The position numbers were made by a program, and so were the translations under genes. A DNA stretch of 64,000 nucleotides from Stappia indica (GTDB taxonomy: Bacteria; Pseudomonadota; Alphaproteobacteria; Rhizobiales; Stappiaceae): positions 1,922,001-1,986,000 of the forward strand of contig NZ_CP046908.1 of assembly GCF_009789575.1 (NCBI RefSeq), read 5' to 3'. Below, piece after piece: positions 52,265-61,330 of the stretch (position 1 is its first letter; every line of letters starts with the position of its first letter). The notes below the pieces were generated by a model that had not been told where the DNA came from, searched no databases, and saw only the letters and a program-made list of their open reading frames with translations.

Positions 52265-53380
52265 TCAGGTCGGTTTTGCCTGTTTCAGGAGGCCGGTTGC
52301 ATCGCCAGAGAGGCTGTCAAGCCGATCGAGGGGCAAAATCAGAGGTGTACCGACACTCGCAAGGTCGTCGAGATCGAAGCTTGCGTAGTTCAGACTCCGG
52401 TAGGTGCGAAGATGGAAGCGCCTGCGCTCAAGGTCCGACAGGTTGGTCCAGCAGGTGTATTCGGTGGCAGGCCCCTTGCTTCCCGGCCCAGGCAGGCCGG
52501 CGACTTCCAGATGACCGCCATCAGCGTCTGCAGGGGCGACGGACACCCCTCGCGGCCTATCGAAGGCGTTCATCACATGCGCGAGCGTCAGCACCGCCAT
52601 GTCGGGCGTCGCCGCCTTTTCCGTAAACTGTGCGTAATAAGCCGCGCGCACGAAGCGGCCGACCGAGGTGCTGGAGGAAGGCAAACCGGCCGTCGCGATC
52701 CCCGAATCCGGCTGAACCGCCCTGTAGCTGCCGAAGGTGGCGCTGGAGGCATCCACGTTGGTCAGGAACGTGTAGTTGTCGAGGTTGGTGAGATGCCAGG
52801 GAAACTCCGGCCCGTTCGTCATCACTCCGACCGGGTTGTCGTACAGCGACATCGCGCCCTTGTTGAACTCGATTACAAGCGATGCGCCCCCGGCATCATG
52901 AACCACGTAGTGAAACGGGGACTCGACCCCGCCAAGCAGGGTGAGCGCCTCGAGCAGAACAGGTTGTGCCTGAAGCGCGGCTTTCACCTCCCCCACGCTT
53001 GCGAAGCGGCCAAGTGCCCATGAGCCGAGATCGGAGGCCGAGAGCACGGCCTGTGTCGCGGCGACCGCCTGCTGCGGTCCACCAGCGGCCGGATAGGACA
53101 GCAGGCTGAAGGTCAGGCCCTGGTCGTTCAACCCCTCCAGGACCTTGAAATCGGACAGCCCGAGCGGCGCCTCGCGTGTTGGCATCCGCCCCGGCATCGT
53201 CACAGCCAGAAACGCATGCCGGCTCTCATAGTCCAGCGTCGCATGGCCCTCAAGATGCGAGGAGAAGAACTGTCCGACCGGGCAGTAGGCGAGCTGATAG
53301 GGCAAGTCGGAGGTCAACTCCAGGGTCCTCCCGAAATATGCCTTGCCGGTGGCATCGCGGTAGACGAGTGACGTGCACAT
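52265..53380 (-). CDS. Choloylglycine hydrolase / penicillin V acylase family (Ntn amidase)
   Basis: A 371-residue Ntn hydrolase of the linear-amide C-N family. Removing Met exposes Cys2 (MCTSLVY), the catalytic nucleophile. Downstream conserved points are GRTLEL, GLNDQGLTFSLLSYP, VVHDAGGASLVIEF and VMTNGPEFPWH. No signal peptide is seen, so it is probably cytoplasmic as predicted. Relatives cleave penicillin V, bile-salt amides or acyl-homoserine lactones. In Gram-negative bacteria with no gut link, N-acyl amide or quorum-signal turnover is more likely than bile-salt use. It lies upstream of gadB on the same strand. Confidence 0.9.
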   Translation of the reverse strand: MCTSLVYRDATGKAYFGRTLELTSDLPYQLAYCPVGQFFSSHLEGHATLDYESRHAFLAVTMPGRMPTREAPLGLSDFKVLEGLNDQGLTFSLLSYPAAGGPQQAVAATQAVLSASDLGSWALGRFASVGEVKAALQAQPVLLEALTLLGGVESPFHYVVHDAGGASLVIEFNKGAMSLYDNPVGVMTNGPEFPWHLTNLDNYTFLTNVDASSATFGSYRAVQPDSGIATAGLPSSSTSVGRFVRAAYYAQFTEKAATPDMAVLTLAHVMNAFDRPRGVSVAPADADGGHLEVAGLPGPGSKGPATEYTCWTNLSDLERRRFHLRTYRSLNYASFDLDDLASVGTPLILPLDRLDSLSGDATGLLKQAKPT

Positions 53381-53407
53381 GCTCGGAGTTCCTCTTGTAG
53401 ACTACGT

Positions 53408-55234
53408 TCACCGGGTGACCAGAGCAGGTCTGAGCGTAATCACGAACTGTTCTTCAAGTTCGCGACGAATCTCATCAATTCTTGCAGTAACGTCTTCAGG
53501 AATTTGCTTTTGGGAGCGTATATGACGATGGAGCCCTTCCAGTTCCCCACGGATCGACGCGAGCTGGAGGAGTTGCCCGTCGCTGGCCCGCTGCCGGCGC
53601 GGCTCGAAATAGGCCATGCTCAGAAGGTTGCTAGTCTCCTCAAGGCTGGAGAGGATCTTTGACGAGGTCGCAACGTCGACCATACGGGCATCCGGGGCCT
53701 GCCTGGTGAGGTCCACAAGGGCGTTCGCGCTCACCAGGAGCCGCAAGCGTAGGCCGTTCACGATGCTCACGGGCCAGAACTGAGTGAAAATGACGAAGAT
53801 CACGAAGATCCCCAGAAGAATGCCAAGGATGCGGTCGCTGGCCTGGGAGAACTCGAAACTGGGACCGAAACCGTTCAGCGTTGTCAGCAGGAAAGCCAGT
53901 GCGATCTGAACTCCGGCGTAGGAAATGCGCTCGTTACCGGATGAGACCCATCCTGCAATGAGAACGGCGATGAAGACGAGGATCATCAGCCCGCCTACAT
54001 CTGTGAGGTGTGGCATCACAAACAGCAAAGCCGCTGCTCCCATGGCCGCTCCCACGAGGCACCCCGCAATCCGAAGCGTCAGCTTGCGGACGGTTTCCCC
54101 GGTCGTGCCAAGCGCGGCGACGTAGCAGGTAATCATGGCCGTATGGATGCCGTTCCAATCGATGCCGGTATAGATCAGGTAACAGACGACAGCAGCGATC
54201 GAGGTCTTGAGCGCGTAGAGCTGATGCCTCGGCGCTGAAAAGGCATCCGCAGCAAGCAGCGGCACGGGCTCCGGCTTGGGACTGGCGCCGGCATCGGGGC
54301 GGGCAAGGTTTTTCAGCGCCGCGCGCAGGGCATCATCAGCAGGTGTTGAAGTCTGCGGTTCCGTTTCCTGCGGGAAGGCGAAAATCGGAACTTCCCTCGC
54401 CGAGACCAGGTCTGCGACATGCCGTAACTGGGCGGCGAACATCGCACGCCGGTCCGGAAGGATAGTATCGCCAGGGGCCTGAGCCGCCAGCGCGATACGA
54501 TAGCTGGTCGCGACGGCGCCGTTAAGCCAGAGGGAGTCGGCACGCGGGACAAGGTGGAGAAACCGCACAAGCAGCATCTGCTTCAGCGACTCGTCGTTGC
54601 CCTCGGCCAGAAGCTCGGCAAGCTTTGCGCTTTCCCCACCGCGTTCCACCGCCTCCGCCGACGCCCGCAGGCGCTCGACGATCCGGTTGCGCACGAGAAC
54701 CTGCGACGGCGTTCCCACACAAAGATTGAACAGGATCATGAGCGCCATCGGCATGCAGGCCATCTTCCATGCCGCAAGGAGGCCCTGATCTCCAATCTGC
54801 CCAATCGGAACGTCGGTGACGAGCGTCATGATGAAAGCGACAATCAATCCCACGATTGCCGCTTGCTCGCCCAGTGGGGTGGTCGAACTGAAAAACAGAA
54901 ACACGTATGACGTGAAGAACATGATCGCCAGTCGGGTGGCCGCGCTGTCAATACTCAGGTTGATGATCGGGATCATCACCAACACCACCAGCGAGGCGAG
55001 AGCGATCAGACCGATGCCGAGCAGACAGTTCATCACTGCGTCGCGCTTCATAAGGAAAATGATCAGATAGCAGCTGATCGCCGGCTCGGGGATCCGGTAG
55101 GTCATGGCGACCCCTGTTACCAGCGCGCACAGCAAAGCAACCCGCCAGGTCTGGGAAAACCGCCCGTCGAATGGCTGCAGGTCGTGCCAAGCCTGCACCA
55201 CAAGGCTGGAGAGCGGCCCGCTAGCAGGCATCAT
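53408..55234 (-). CDS. FUSC family membrane protein (MdtO/AaeB-like)
   Basis: A 608-residue protein of the fusaric-acid-resistance family. Two hydrophobic blocks (about 28-180 and 345-490) are separated by a soluble linker with VRNRIVERLRASAEAVERGG. The second block has GIDWNGIHTAMITCYVAALGTTGETVRKLTLRIAG, the FUSC signature region. A coiled C-terminal tail follows. It works with the HlyD protein encoded just upstream to export aromatic acids or toxic amphiphiles. Its start overlaps the HlyD gene by 14 bases. Two ATGs in tandem (55234, 55231) are possible starts. Confidence 0.92.
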   Translation of the reverse strand: MMPASGPLSSLVVQAWHDLQPFDGRFSQTWRVALLCALVTGVAMTYRIPEPAISCYLIIFLMKRDAVMNCLLGIGLIALASLVVLVMIPIINLSIDSAATRLAIMFFTSYVFLFFSSTTPLGEQAAIVGLIVAFIMTLVTDVPIGQIGDQGLLAAWKMACMPMALMILFNLCVGTPSQVLVRNRIVERLRASAEAVERGGESAKLAELLAEGNDESLKQMLLVRFLHLVPRADSLWLNGAVATSYRIALAAQAPGDTILPDRRAMFAAQLRHVADLVSAREVPIFAFPQETEPQTSTPADDALRAALKNLARPDAGASPKPEPVPLLAADAFSAPRHQLYALKTSIAAVVCYLIYTGIDWNGIHTAMITCYVAALGTTGETVRKLTLRIAGCLVGAAMGAAALLFVMPHLTDVGGLMILVFIAVLIAGWVSSGNERISYAGVQIALAFLLTTLNGFGPSFEFSQASDRILGILLGIFVIFVIFTQFWPVSIVNGLRLRLLVSANALVDLTRQAPDARMVDVATSSKILSSLEETSNLLSMAYFEPRRQRASDGQLLQLASIRGELEGLHRHIRSQKQIPEDVTARIDEIRRELEEQFVITLRPALVTR

Positions 55235-56273
55235 CGAGATGAATGGTCGCGACGGCCGAGGCGCCCACGCGCATCAGTTCTGCAGGTGGATCGGCAAGGC
55301 GAATTCGGACCGGGAAACGTTGCTGAACCCGAACCCATTCGAGCGATTTCGGCACGATTGGCAGAGAGATCGGAACATTGATCAGGTCCTTTGTACTGAT
55401 GCCCCAGCCAACACTCTCGACCACACCCTTGATCGCTATCTTGCGGTTCGCCAGAACATGGACGGAAGCGCAGTCGCCTGCTGAAATACCTGGGATAACA
55501 GTCTCGGTGTAATTCGCATTGACGTACCAAACATCGCTCTGAATGAGAGTGAAGAGAGGCTGCGCCGGCAGCACGTAGTCGCCCGTTGAAGTCGTCAATC
55601 CAACGACATGGCCATCGTGCGGCGCAAACAGCCGCGTTCCGGCCAACTCGTGTTCCGCAATTGCCAACGCCGCGCGGCGCGCTCGCACAAGGGCTCCCGC
55701 TCCCAGCTCGTCTCCGACCAGCGCCTGTGCCGCATCCTGTTGACGAAGGGCTTCTCTGAGACTTACCTCAGCGTCGCGCTTCAGAGTACGAGCATCATCC
55801 AGTTGCTGCGCGGAAACATAGCCCTTCTCGGCCATGGGCCGTAGCCGTTCGAGCGACTGCGAGGCCAAATCCAGGTTCGATCGGGCCCGTTCGACCTGTT
55901 GGCCCGCAATATCCGCATTGGCAAGTTCTGCCTGGATATTGCGAGACTTATCGCTGGCCGCGGCTTCGGCCAATTCAAGGTCGGCGCGAGCCTGCTCGAC
56001 CGCCAGCCGATAGGCGGTATCATCGAGCTCGAGAAGGAGGGTTCCCTTCTGGACAAAGGCGTTTTCCTGGACGGGAACACTCTTCACCCGACCACCGGCA
56101 CTGGTTGCCATCCTTGTAACGTTGGCAAACACCGAGGCATCGTCCGACAGAGGATTCGCTTGGGAAACCAAATGACTGCGATAGGCTAGTACTACCGCTG
56201 TCGCGATGACCAGGAAACTGATTGCTACACCCGCAAGGGCGGTGAGACGTCCTGAACTTATTGGTAGAGGCAT
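55221..56273 (-). CDS. HlyD-family membrane fusion protein (MdtN/AaeA-like)
   Basis: A 350-residue periplasmic adaptor: one N-terminal membrane anchor (ALAGVAISFLVIATAVVLAY), a lipoyl half (VQENAFVQKGTLLLELDDTAYRLAVEQARADLELAE), a long coiled-coil hairpin, the second lipoyl half (LFAPHDGHVVGLTTSTGDYV) and a beta-barrel region. It links the FUSC pump to an outer-membrane factor, probably the TolC-like lipoprotein at 48443. It starts three bases after the YtcA-like gene. Confidence 0.93.
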   Translation of the reverse strand: MPLPISSGRLTALAGVAISFLVIATAVVLAYRSHLVSQANPLSDDASVFANVTRMATSAGGRVKSVPVQENAFVQKGTLLLELDDTAYRLAVEQARADLELAEAAASDKSRNIQAELANADIAGQQVERARSNLDLASQSLERLRPMAEKGYVSAQQLDDARTLKRDAEVSLREALRQQDAAQALVGDELGAGALVRARRAALAIAEHELAGTRLFAPHDGHVVGLTTSTGDYVLPAQPLFTLIQSDVWYVNANYTETVIPGISAGDCASVHVLANRKIAIKGVVESVGWGISTKDLINVPISLPIVPKSLEWVRVQQRFPVRIRLADPPAELMRVGASAVATIHLDDAC

Positions 56274-56276
56274 GGT

Positions 56277-56507
56277 TCAGCGACCAAAGAATACTATCAG
56301 AGACAGATAGGTGAACGCGAGGCTCATGCTCATGTAGACGGGCACCCGCCAGCGCAAAATGTCGTCAATCCCCGTCACAACGAGCAGAGCCCGCGTCATG
56401 AGCGTCAGAACAATGGCTGCGAACAGACACACCAGCCACGCCGGAAAATAGCTGCCGAAGAGCGGGATCGAGGGGGCCAAACTGGCAAGGGCAGGCGATG
56501 TCGTCAC
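56277..56507 (-). CDS. YtcA/DUF1656-like small membrane protein
   Basis: A 76-residue protein with two hydrophobic helices. The stretch APSIPLFGSYFPAWLVCLFAAIVLTLMTR closely resembles E. coli YtcA, encoded upstream of mdtNOP, and DUF1656 proteins that precede FUSC pumps. E. coli YtcA has a lipoprotein Cys, and here no Cys precedes the APSIP segment. The start is a GTG at 56507. It is first in the ytcA-hlyD-FUSC operon, and its function is not known. Confidence 0.8.
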   Translation of the reverse strand: MTTSPALASLAPSIPLFGSYFPAWLVCLFAAIVLTLMTRALLVVTGIDDILRWRVPVYMSMSLAFTYLSLIVFFGR

Positions 56508-57005
56508 ACCAGATCACTATATCTTCAGGCAGATAGCCGAACTTTCATCATTCAAGGTAGTCAAGCGCGAGGCAGCACGCAGAGCGCGAACCATAGTACG
56601 ATTGGTCGAGGGGAGCAATTTTTGAGGACAATGAGCTTGTAGGCGATCCTCTTCGGCCGGCGCAATGCCATACGCGCCGATGTGAGGTCCCTTTCCGCGC
56701 GCAGAGGTGACCACTTGCGCCAGTCGGTGTTGCTACTCTCTTGCCGTGAGGATCGGAGGCATCCTGGATGCTCCCTCGGCCGAAACGTCATGCCAGACGC
56801 GGCGGGCACCACAGGTTCGTTCGCCGCATGAGAAGCTCGTCGTTGGTAACAGGGCGTGCCGTATCGCCGGCCGACCGCTTCTTACCGATTTCGAAGAACA
56901 CCTTCGGCCAAGTGAAGTACAGGCTCTCGCCCCCGCGCAAGCCCTTCACGATTATTGACGTGCACTACCCAAAAATTTTGCCGCATGAACATGCGATATG
57001 GTGAC
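56508..57005. other. Intergenic region of about 500 bases with no supported gene
   Basis: Small open frames on both strands overlap one another, lack ribosome-binding sites and resemble nothing I know. The left part should hold the promoter of the ytcA-like operon. It may contain decayed sequence, fitting an island. Confidence 0.5.
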
Positions 57006-57809
57006 CTAAAAAGAAAACGCGATCCCTAGAAGCGGACCGTGGGTAACAGTGTTGTAGGAAAAAGCTGAAGAACCTGAATTTCCGTTGTTGTAGTTCACAC
57101 CGATCGCTTTGTACTGGAGATGCAGTGTAACACGTTCGTCGAAGTGGTAACCAACACCGCCTTGCAGACCCCACGTGAAGTCCGACGCAAGACCGAAGCC
57201 GCCGACATTACCGCTACCGAAAAGCGACCATTTCGGCGCCACGAATATCTGCCCGCGGACACCGATCACGGGGTCTACCCATTGTTCGGTTATCGTCCGG
57301 GTGAATGTATTGGCCGGAGTGTTGGCAGTGACCTTTAGCTGATTGTACCACCAGCGGCCGCCGGCATAGGCTTCGGCCCAATTCCGATCCTGATGCCAGA
57401 AACGGTATCCGAAGAAGGCTTCCGTCACCAATTGCTTGACGCCTACATCGATGCTGCCGCCGACACGGGGAAAGCTGCGGTCCTTGCCCAGGTTCATGTA
57501 GGCCATGTCCAGCGATGCGCCGAAACGGTTGTCGTACAGCACCCCGACATGCACCATGGCGCCGAACTGAAGGTTTTCCAGAATCGTTCCGGGCGAAACG
57601 TCCAGCGACGTGTTGGGCAATCTGCCGACGCGGCTGTCGCCCCGAATGGTCGGGGCGAGCAGATAGGGCGCGACAACGAATTTCCAGGTTCGATCGACGC
57701 GGACGTCCGGCGTTTCCACTGACGGCAGGGCCACCGCAAGTTCAGTTGCATGCGCACCGCAGGTCAGAAGGCCGGCAAATATGAGTGTAACTGCACCTTT
57801 CTTCATCAT
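57006..57809 (-). CDS. Outer-membrane beta-barrel protein
   Basis: A 267-residue protein with a signal peptide (MMKKGAVTLIFAGLLTCGAHA) and alternating strands rich in Gly, Tyr and Trp. It ends in GIAFSF, the terminal Phe that guides outer-membrane insertion. GYRFWHQDRNWAEAYAGGRWWYNQ and WVDPVIGVRGQIFVAPKWSLFGSG resemble small OmpW-like or DUF-type porin-like barrels. The exact family is not recognised. Tandem ATGs at 57809 and 57806; the second has better spacing from GGGGGTGA. Confidence 0.75.
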   Translation of the reverse strand: MMKKGAVTLIFAGLLTCGAHATELAVALPSVETPDVRVDRTWKFVVAPYLLAPTIRGDSRVGRLPNTSLDVSPGTILENLQFGAMVHVGVLYDNRFGASLDMAYMNLGKDRSFPRVGGSIDVGVKQLVTEAFFGYRFWHQDRNWAEAYAGGRWWYNQLKVTANTPANTFTRTITEQWVDPVIGVRGQIFVAPKWSLFGSGNVGGFGLASDFTWGLQGGVGYHFDERVTLHLQYKAIGVNYNNGNSGSSAFSYNTVTHGPLLGIAFSF

Positions 57810-57832
57810 TCACCCCCATCCGTGTCTGGTAC

Positions 57833-58624
57833 CTATTTCGGGAAGAGAAAAGTTACCGCGGCCCGTGCGCCAAAGCCTTCCGGACCATTGTCCGAACTCG
57901 CCGCGTAGTAGCGCACTCCGGCCTGAAGGCTGACCGGCTGTTTGTCTATCGTCACGAGTTTGGCAATCATGACATTGATCGGGATCGACCATTCGTTCGA
58001 CGTCCAGTCGTAGGTGGTTTGCGAGTTCAGCGTGAACGTCCAGGCATGCTTGGTCGTGTAAGACAGGAACGGTTGCAGAAAGGTCGCGTTGACATTGCTG
58101 CGGTTGTCGTCGCCCGCATAGGACCAGACATGATTGGCAAGCCCGCCATAGGTCCAAGGGCCGGACTGGCGCAGGAGAACACCCGTCGGTCCGGCACCCC
58201 ACTTGCGGGTGCTCAAAAGATCGTCGGTTCCGGTGGGCAGCAACAGCACCGGCCCGGCACCCCAAATGATCCCGCCGGAGGTTGGTCGCTTTGGCGAAAA
58301 AAAGAAGCTCTGGGTCATATCGCTAAGGCCGAATTGCGTGCCGGAATTTCCGGCGATGTCATCCTGCCAGACCACCGGCAGAATGGTCCGCGAGATCAGG
58401 TTCCAATCTTCGTTGAGCGAGATCGGAATCACCGGCTGAATGTTCAGCGTAATTTTGTTGCCGCCGGCAGGGCCAAATCCGTGATCGTAGTTCCATTGGA
58501 ACGGAACGCTGATAAGCGAGGCCACGGGATTTGACAGCTTCTTGGCAAGATCCTCGTCCTGCGCAATAGATGGGGCTATCTGGAAAGCAAGCGCGAGCAA
58601 AATCAAGGCAAATAACTGCTTCAT
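57833..58624 (-). CDS. Transporter-like outer-membrane protein (MetA-pathway phenol / neuromedin U-like)
   Basis: A 263-residue exported protein. The signal peptide ends APSIAQ, and the mature start DEDLAKKLSNPVASLISVPFQWNYDHGFGP, then the NIQPVIPISLNEDWNLISRTILPV stretch and GVRYYAASSDNGPEGFGARAAVTFLFPK at the end, match proteins annotated as neuromedin U or MetA-pathway transporters, which are predicted outer-membrane barrels. ATG 58624 was preferred to an upstream TTG. Its role here is unknown; it precedes the other barrel gene by 23 bases. Confidence 0.75.
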   Translation of the reverse strand: MKQLFALILLALAFQIAPSIAQDEDLAKKLSNPVASLISVPFQWNYDHGFGPAGGNKITLNIQPVIPISLNEDWNLISRTILPVVWQDDIAGNSGTQFGLSDMTQSFFFSPKRPTSGGIIWGAGPVLLLPTGTDDLLSTRKWGAGPTGVLLRQSGPWTYGGLANHVWSYAGDDNRSNVNATFLQPFLSYTTKHAWTFTLNSQTTYDWTSNEWSIPINVMIAKLVTIDKQPVSLQAGVRYYAASSDNGPEGFGARAAVTFLFPK

Positions 58625-58689
58625 GATGGCTATTTCCCATGTCAATGAGTCAACAAACGCTGTATAAACAACCCTCCAACATTAACATT

Positions 58690-58710
58690 ACCCAGAGATA
58701 TAACCTGGGT
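58690..58710. promoter_or_regulatory. Short inverted repeat ACCCAG-N9-CTGGGT
   Basis: A 6-base inverted repeat in a notably AT-rich stretch (58650-58790) between the beta-barrel gene and the GntP gene. It is well placed for an operator of the barrel operon, which starts at 58624. The regulator is unknown. Confidence 0.3.
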
Positions 58711-58811
58711 TAGGCAGATTGAACTCAAGAAAATAAAATAAGACATCTTTCATTGCACGCTCTTCTATTTCAGAGGCTGCTGTAGTTTTTAGAATGGACG
58801 GCCCATCAATC

Positions 58812-60263
58812 TCAGAAGGCGCCGAGCGTGCCCGCCAGACTGATCAGGGCGAGGAGGGCGATCATCGGAACGGCGACGGCGACCACGAAGACGTCGAGAT
58901 AGCTTTCCCGGTGCCCGAGACCGCTGATCGCGAGCACGGTGATGACCGCGCCGTTGTGAGGGAGTGCGTCGAGAGCGCCTGCCGCAACGGCGGTCACCCG
59001 GTGCATGACCTCGAGCGAGGTGCCGGTCGCGCCGGCGAGGGCGACGAAGGTCTCGCCGAGTGCGTCGAGCGCTATGCTCATGCCGCCCGATGCCGACCCG
59101 GTCAGTGCCGACAGAGTGGTGACGGAAACCGCCACGGAGACGAGCGGATTGCCGCCGCCGAGATCAAGCATTGCCGTGCTGATGGTTGCGAAGGCGGGCA
59201 GTGCGGCGACGACTGCTCCGAAGCCGACCAGGCTTGCGGTATTGAAGATCGGCAGAACCGAGGCGTCTGCGCCGGCGTTCAGGCTGGCCTTGATGTCTGT
59301 CAGCCGCGTGCGATTCGTCGCGATCAGAAACACGATCGCAACGCTTAGGGCAACGATGACCGCCCAAAGGCCGCGAACCGCCTCGATCCGCGTCTCGCCG
59401 AACAGCGGCAGTTCCAGAAAGGCGGTGTCAAGATGCGGCACGACAAGAGCAAGGAAGCCGAGATTGAGCACGACAACGAAGGCGATCGGGGCGATGGCGA
59501 GCCTGCGCGAGGGCAGCGCGCGTTCCAACTTCGGTCGCTGGAGTTCGGCTATGTCGAAACCCTCCCCCTGTGCGTGTTCGCGCAGGCCGGTATCGATCAG
59601 CGGCACAGCGTTGGTGTGGGCACCATAACCTTCCCCCGTCGCTGCCGCCCGCGCACTGCGACTGGTCAGCCACCAAGTGCCCAGGACGAGCATGATCGCC
59701 GCGGCGGCAATCCCAAGGCCTGGGGCTGCAAACGAAGTCGTCCCGAAATACGGCATCGGAATTGCGTTCTGAATCGCGGGGCTGCCGGGCAGCGCGGACA
59801 TGGTGAAGGTGAACGCCCCGAGCGCGATGGTGCCGGGGATCAGACGCTTGGGGATCCCGGCGCCGCGGAACAGGGAGGCCGCAATAGGCAGTATCGCAAA
59901 GGCCACCACGAACAGGGAGACGCCGCCATAGGTGAGAACAGCACAACACAGAACCACGGCGAGGATCGCCCGCTCCGCGCCAAGCAGGTCGATCACCCCC
60001 TTGGCGATGGCTTCCGCGCATCCACTGTCGTCCATGAGTTTGCCGAATACAGCCCCGAGCAAGAACAGTGGGAAGAAATCGACGATGAAGCCGCCGGCCG
60101 CAGCCATGAATATCTGTGTGTAGGCGCCCAAAAGAGGGAGCGTGCCAGAGGCGGCGGCCGCCAGAAGTGCCGTCGTCGGCGCGAGAACAAGCAGCGTGAC
60201 CCCGCGAAAGGCCAGGTACATCAGCACGGCGAGCGCCAGAAGGACTGGCAGCACGTCCATCAT
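58812..60263 (-). CDS. GntP family permease
   Basis: A 483-residue membrane protein with about 12 to 14 helices and the GntP features: DFFPLFLLGAVFGKLMDDSGCAEAIAKGVI, FTFTMSALPGSPAIQNAIPMPYFGT and LTGSASGGMSIALDALGETF. The family carries gluconate and other hydroxy acids or short-chain carboxylates with protons. It is last in the alkylsulfatase-ORF-patatin-GntP operon and overlaps patatin by four bases (ATGA), so it may import or export a lipid-derived acid. The substrate is unknown. Confidence 0.9.
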   Translation of the reverse strand: MMDVLPVLLALAVLMYLAFRGVTLLVLAPTTALLAAAASGTLPLLGAYTQIFMAAAGGFIVDFFPLFLLGAVFGKLMDDSGCAEAIAKGVIDLLGAERAILAVVLCCAVLTYGGVSLFVVAFAILPIAASLFRGAGIPKRLIPGTIALGAFTFTMSALPGSPAIQNAIPMPYFGTTSFAAPGLGIAAAAIMLVLGTWWLTSRSARAAATGEGYGAHTNAVPLIDTGLREHAQGEGFDIAELQRPKLERALPSRRLAIAPIAFVVVLNLGFLALVVPHLDTAFLELPLFGETRIEAVRGLWAVIVALSVAIVFLIATNRTRLTDIKASLNAGADASVLPIFNTASLVGFGAVVAALPAFATISTAMLDLGGGNPLVSVAVSVTTLSALTGSASGGMSIALDALGETFVALAGATGTSLEVMHRVTAVAAGALDALPHNGAVITVLAISGLGHRESYLDVFVVAVAVPMIALLALISLAGTLGAF

Positions 60264-61330
60264 GGCCGTGTTCTCCTGGTTCCATCTTCGAGATGTGCGG
60301 GCGACAGGCTTTCCTCGAACAGAAATCCCGGCCGCCAGGTGGTCTCCACACCGACCTTGTCAAGGTTCGCAGCGAGCCATTCGTCTGCCGTCTGCCGCCC
60401 GATTTCCTTCAGGTGCGCCAGAAAGGCGGGTTCCGCGTTCATCTTGCTGGAGGCTGAGAGTTGCCGCATCACGTCCTCGGCGGCGATCATATGCAACCGC
60501 GCGTCTCGGTAGGCTGCCCGGTCGAGCTTTTCGTGGTGGATCAGTTCCCACAGATAGGCAACGGATCGGAGTTCCTTGATCAGGCTGCCGTTGAAGGTGA
60601 TCTCGTTGAGGCGATTTTCTATCTCCGCAGGAGTTGTCGGTATCTCGTCGCGCCAGAACGGATTGATCTGAATGAGGATCACGTCGCGCGCCTCGGTCTC
60701 GTCGATCAACGGAAACAGCGGCGGATTGCCCATGTAACCGCCGTCCCAATACGCCTCGCCGTCGATCTCGACGGCCTTGAACAGGAACGGCAGGCACGCA
60801 GACGCCATTACCGCGTCCACGGTGATTTCTGGTTGCCGGAACACCTTCGGACGGCCGGTCCGCACGTTGGTCGCCCCAAGAAAGAGCCGTGGTCTGGGTG
60901 CGGCGTTGATAACGTCGAAATCGAAACAGGCCGCGACCAGGTCGCGCAACGGATTCATGTCGAAGGGATTGAACTGATAGGGAGAAAAAGCCCGGGTGAA
61001 ATATTGCGCCATCACATAGCCAGGAGATTGATCGAGCGACCAACGTCCGACCAGCCGGTCCCACATGCTGCGGCGGATCGGACTGAGGCTGGCGGCCCGA
61101 CTGACCCTCGTCCAGTAGGTTTCAAGCGTTTCCCGCGCGCCCTGCCTGCCTCCAACAGAGAGCCCTTGGGCGAGCGCGACGGCGTTCATCGCACCTGCGC
61201 TGGTCCCGGAGATGCCCTCAATCTGAAGACTGTCTTCTTCGAGCAACCGGTCCAGCACACCCCACGTGAACGCGCCGTGCGCGCCCCCTCCCTGCAGGGC
61301 GATGTCGACGACACGTTCGCCTTCAGCCAT
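60260..61330 (-). CDS. Patatin-like phospholipase family protein
   Basis: A 356-residue protein with the patatin catalytic dyad: oxyanion loop QGGGAHGAF (13-21), nucleophile S44 in GISGTSAGAMNA and D196 in YWDGGYMGN. No signal peptide is seen, so it probably acts in the cytoplasm or at the inner membrane on acyl-ester lipids. The start at 61330 overlaps the small upstream ORF by eight bases, and its stop overlaps GntP. It may release fatty acids or alcohols used with the alkylsulfatase. Confidence 0.94.
   Translation of the reverse strand: MAEGERVVDIALQGGGAHGAFTWGVLDRLLEEDSLQIEGISGTSAGAMNAVALAQGLSVGGRQGARETLETYWTRVSRAASLSPIRRSMWDRLVGRWSLDQSPGYVMAQYFTRAFSPYQFNPFDMNPLRDLVAACFDFDVINAAPRPRLFLGATNVRTGRPKVFRQPEITVDAVMASACLPFLFKAVEIDGEAYWDGGYMGNPPLFPLIDETEARDVILIQINPFWRDEIPTTPAEIENRLNEITFNGSLIKELRSVAYLWELIHHEKLDRAAYRDARLHMIAAEDVMRQLSASSKMNAEPAFLAHLKEIGRQTADEWLAANLDKVGVETTWRPGFLFEESLSPAHLEDGTRRTRP

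Noticed and set aside
56517-57004. Three ORFs of 65 to 83 codons between the ytcA-like and beta-barrel genes
   Set aside because: They are mutually overlapping, without ribosome-binding sites or conserved motifs; possibly decayed sequence.
48179-58811. tRNA gene or direct repeats as attachment sites for the low-G+C island
   Set aside because: I found no tRNA-like cloverleaf, integrase or clear flanking repeat, so a site-specific integrative element is not supported.
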